Translations under genes and position numbers: made by a program
DNA from: Candidatus Solincola tengchongensis
Lineage (GTDB): Bacteria > Actinomycetota > Geothermincolia > Geothermincolales > RBG-13-55-18
Length of the DNA: 6,989 bases
Direction of reading: 5' to 3'
NCBI GenBank assembly: GCA_015711895.1
Contig: MU158636.1
Coordinates: forward strand, 20,270-27,258
Shown here: positions 4,875 to 6,989 of the stretch, one piece after another
How the letters are laid out: each line of letters opens with the position of its first letter
Position numbering within the stretch: the stretch's first letter is position 1
The notes under the pieces: model-generated
Database searches by the model: none
What the model was told of the DNA's origin: nothing
Seen by the model: the letters and a program-made list of their open reading frames with translations, nothing else

Positions 4875-6427
4875 GGCGGGCGCCCCGGGAAGAACGGCGG
4901 GAGTCCAGGAGAGCGGGAAGTGTCTTCTTGGTGGGGGCCGGGCCCGGTGATCCTCACTTGATGACCCTCAAGGGGGCCGCGCTCCTGCGTGAGGCCGACG
5001 TGGTGGTCCACGACCGCCTGGTGCCCGAGGAAGTCCTGCGCCTCTCCGGGGGGCGGGCCAAGACGGTCTGCGTGGGGAAGGAACCCGGAGGGCATACCCT
5101 GACCCAGGAGGAGATAAACGAGCTGCTTCTCCGGGAGGCCTCCGCCGGCCGGAAGGTGGTCAGGCTCAAGGGAGGCGACCCCTTCCTCTTCGGGAGGGGC
5201 GGTGAAGAGATGGAATATCTTACCAGCAGGGGCGTCTCCGTGGAGGTGGTCCCCGGCGTGACCTCCGCCCTGGCGGCACCCGCCTACGCGGGCATCCCCG
5301 TCACCCACCGGGGAGTGAGCCGTTCCCTGGCCGTGGTCACCGGGAGGACCTGCGACGGGGAGGCGGATGGCGTGGATTGGGAGGGTATCGCCCGCTCCTG
5401 TGACACGGTGGTGGTGCTCATGGGGAGGGGAAGCCTGGGGGAGGTTGTGACCCGGCTTCTGGCCGGTGGGCTCTCGCCGGGCACGCCCGCCGCCGCCGTG
5501 CAGTGGGGCGCCACCGCATCCCAGAGGACGGTTGTCTCTCCCCTCGACCGGCTGGAGCACGCGGTCATCGAAGCGGGCCTGGGAGCCCCCATGGTCCTGG
5601 TGGTGGGGGAGGTGGTGGCCCTGCGGGAGAAACTCTCCTGGTGGGAGAGGAGGCCCCTCTTCGGCAAGACGGTCCTTCTGCCCCGGGCCGCAGGCCAGGA
5701 GTCCGGGATGGCGTGCCGCCTCGCCTCCCTGGGCGCACGGGTGGTTCACGTGCCGGCGATCCACATCCGCCACAACCGGCACCCCTCCGTGGAGGAGGCC
5801 CTGGAAGGGCTGCGGGGTTTTCACTGGGTGGTCTTCACCAGCCCCAACGCCGTGACCCATTTCCTGCAGGCCCTCCGGAGGAGGGGAAAGGACGCGCGCG
5901 CCTTCGGGGATGCGAAGGTCCTGGCCCTGGGACCGGCCACCCGGGAGGCCCTCCGGGATTCCGGGCTGTGGGCAGACCTCGTGCCGAACCGCCACTCCGT
6001 GGAGGGGATCATGGAAGCGTTCCGGGGCGAGGACCTGCGGGGTGTCAGGTTCCTCCTAGTCAGATCGGACATGGCTCCCTCCGATCTGAGGGAATTCCTC
6101 CAGGGGAAAGGGGCCTCGGTGCGGGAGGCGCATCCCTACGGGGTGGAGGTGGCGGAAGGCCCGGACCCGGCTCTTATACGGAGATTCCGGCAGGGAGAGA
6201 TTGACGTCGTGCTCCTCACCAGCCCCTCCACGGCGAGGGGCCTGCACCGCCTGGTGGGGGAAGACCTGGAAACGATCGCCAGATCAGCGGTTGGATGCAT
6301 CGGTCCCGTGACCGCGGAAGAGGCCAAGAGGCTGGGTATGCAGGTGGCCTTCACGGCGGAGGAGCACTCCGGGGAGGGTCTCGTGGAATCCCTGCTCCGT
6401 TTCCTGGAGTTTCCTGGAGATGAGTGA
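4871..6427 (+). CDS. cobA-hemD: Uroporphyrinogen-III C-methyltransferase / uroporphyrinogen-III synthase fusion (CobA-HemD)
   Basis: A 518-residue bifunctional enzyme. Residues 17 to about 255 are the SAM-dependent methyltransferase that turns uroporphyrinogen III into precorrin-2: VGAGPGDPHLMTLKG (21-35), VRLKGGDPFLFGRGGEE (97-113) and VVPGVTSALAAPAYAGIPVTHRG (127-149) carry its conserved substrate and SAM contacts. The joint LREKLSWWERRPLFGKTVL (251-269) is typical of natural CobA-HemD fusions. Residues 266-518 are uroporphyrinogen-III synthase, which cyclises hydroxymethylbilane: VFTSPNAV (321-328), LLTSPSTARG (448-457) and GPVTAEEAKRLG (478-489). The GTG start overlaps the hemC stop and adds a basic 16-residue leader before the usual beginning. 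Channelling from HemC product to precorrin-2 in one protein points to siroheme or B12, with heme possible through a sirohydrochlorin route. The final residues FLEFPGDE arise from a 10-bp duplication. Confidence 0.95.
   Translation: MRRAPREERRESRRAGSVFLVGAGPGDPHLMTLKGAALLREADVVVHDRLVPEEVLRLSGGRAKTVCVGKEPGGHTLTQEEINELLLREASAGRKVVRLKGGDPFLFGRGGEEMEYLTSRGVSVEVVPGVTSALAAPAYAGIPVTHRGVSRSLAVVTGRTCDGEADGVDWEGIARSCDTVVVLMGRGSLGEVVTRLLAGGLSPGTPAAAVQWGATASQRTVVSPLDRLEHAVIEAGLGAPMVLVVGEVVALREKLSWWERRPLFGKTVLLPRAAGQESGMACRLASLGARVVHVPAIHIRHNRHPSVEEALEGLRGFHWVVFTSPNAVTHFLQALRRRGKDARAFGDAKVLALGPATREALRDSGLWADLVPNRHSVEGIMEAFRGEDLRGVRFLLVRSDMAPSDLREFLQGKGASVREAHPYGVEVAEGPDPALIRRFRQGEIDVVLLTSPSTARGLHRLVGEDLETIARSAVGCIGPVTAEEAKRLGMQVAFTAEEHSGEGLVESLLRFLEFPGDE
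6400..6419 (+). repeat. 10-bp perfect tandem duplication at the end of cobA-hemD
   Basis: TTTCCTGGAG occurs at 6400-6409 and again at 6410-6419. With a single copy, the frame would read FLE-MSEVSGLG and stop at TGA 6444-6446, overlapping the hemB start by 8 bases, the same overlap length as hemA/hemC. The present two-copy form ends FLEFPGDE at 6427. Confidence 0.85.
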
Positions 6428-6433
6428 GGTGAG
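6427..6433 (+). promoter_or_regulatory. Ribosome binding site that fixes the TTG start of hemB
   Basis: AGGTGAG overlaps the cobA-hemD stop. Five to seven bases separate it from TTG 6439, depending on where the core is taken to end. It singles out this TTG from the later in-frame TTG codons at 6457 and 6463. Confidence 0.7.
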
Positions 6434-6438
6434 CGGAC

Positions 6439-6989
6439 TTGGCTGATTTCCCGTGGTTGAGGTTGAGGCGGCTCCGGCGCACGGAGACCCTGCGCGAGAT
6501 GTTCTCCGAGACGCACCTCAGGCCCTCCGACCTGGTCCAGCCTCTCTTCGTGCTCCCCGGTCGGGGGAGGAGGGAATCGGAGGAGGGGCTTCCCGGCGTC
6601 ATCCGGGTCACGCCGGACATGGCCCTCTCGGAGGTGGACGGCCTTCTGCGGAAGGGGATAAGGGCGGTGCTGCTCTTCGGGCTCCCGGCATCCAAGAGCC
6701 CCGACGGGGCAAGCGCCTGTTCCCCGGGGAATCCCCTCTTCGAGGCGGCCTCGGAGATAAAGCGGAGGTTCCCGGAGGCGGCGGTCCTGGCGGACATCTG
6801 CCTCTGTTCCCATACCGAAAGCGGCCATTGTGGGGTGGTCTCCGGGGATGAGGTGGCCAACGATCCCACCTTGGAAATACTTGCCAAATACTCCGTAGCC
6901 GCCGCGGGGGCGGGATGTGACGCGGTAGCTCCCTCGGCCATGATGGACGGGATGGTCCGCCGCATCCGCGAGGCCCTCGACGAGCAGGG
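6439..6989 (+). CDS. hemB: Delta-aminolevulinic acid dehydratase (porphobilinogen synthase), N-terminal part
   Basis: HemB condenses two 5-aminolevulinates into porphobilinogen. The first 183 codons are present; the window ends inside the gene. TTG 6439 is chosen because the frame has a stop at 6430-6432, a ribosome site precedes it, and MADFPWLRLRRLRRTETLRE matches the usual HemB beginning. Further motifs are DLVQPLFVLPG (31-41), GIRAVLLFGLPASKSPDGASA (73-93), the metal-site cysteines 121, 123 and 131 in ADICLCSHTESGHCG (118-132), NDPTLEILAKYSVAAAGAGCD (141-161) and VAPSAMMDGMV (163-173), where Ala replaces the Asp of the common APSDMMDG form. The three Cys indicate the zinc-type active site. 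The Schiff-base lysines would lie beyond the window. The gene begins 11 bases after the cobA-hemD stop, consistent with the same operon. Confidence 0.93.
   Translation, partial: MADFPWLRLRRLRRTETLREMFSETHLRPSDLVQPLFVLPGRGRRESEEGLPGVIRVTPDMALSEVDGLLRKGIRAVLLFGLPASKSPDGASACSPGNPLFEAASEIKRRFPEAAVLADICLCSHTESGHCGVVSGDEVANDPTLEILAKYSVAAAGAGCDAVAPSAMMDGMVRRIREALDEQ

Noticed and set aside
4742..5995. Long minus-strand open frame (417 codons) opposite cobA-hemD
   Set aside because: Gly/Pro/His-rich, no family features, antisense to strongly conserved plus-strand motifs.

Overview
The window is a single-direction (+ strand) tetrapyrrole/cobalt operon from a very GC-rich bacterium. Genes abut or overlap by a few bases almost throughout. 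The high GC, frequent AGG arginine and ATA isoleucine codons, strong GGAGG-type ribosome sites and hemA-hemC-cobA/hemD-hemB order fit an anaerobic Gram-positive-type lineage (deep-branching Actinobacteriota or a GC-rich Firmicute). The sequence alone cannot fix the taxon. There is no gene-free stretch over 300 bases, and I see no RNA gene, CRISPR array, insertion sequence, promoter or terminator. Any operon promoter or cobalamin riboswitch would lie upstream of base 1.

Bases 1-2093 hold the end of a cobalt ECF-type transporter: the last 28 codons of a probable cbiM, a small CbiN-like two-helix membrane protein, the T component CbiQ and the ATPase CbiO. Bases 2090-6989 hold early tetrapyrrole synthesis: a siroheme-synthase-type dehydrogenase domain fused to glutamyl-tRNA reductase (HemA), HemC, a CobA-HemD fusion, and the first 183 codons of HemB, which starts at TTG. 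Together these would import cobalt, make uroporphyrinogen III from glutamyl-tRNA (HemL is not in the window), methylate it to precorrin-2 and oxidise that toward sirohydrochlorin, the macrocycle that receives cobalt in the anaerobic B12 route. Cobalt uptake and macrocycle supply are therefore encoded in one transcription unit.

The most notable observation is in cbiQ. A 35-bp tandem duplication (1117-1151 / 1152-1186, one mismatch) shifts the reading frame. With a single copy, CbiQ would be a normal-looking 261-residue protein ending in a final membrane helix and overlapping cbiO by 14 bases. With the two copies present, that helix is out of frame and cbiQ reads without a stop into cbiO, giving a 545-codon CbiQ-CbiO frame. 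This may be a reversible switch, a recent lesion, a real fusion or an assembly product. A second, 10-bp tandem duplication rewrites the last residues of CobA-HemD. The dehydrogenase half of the HemA fusion also appears to lack the conserved catalytic Asp of its family.
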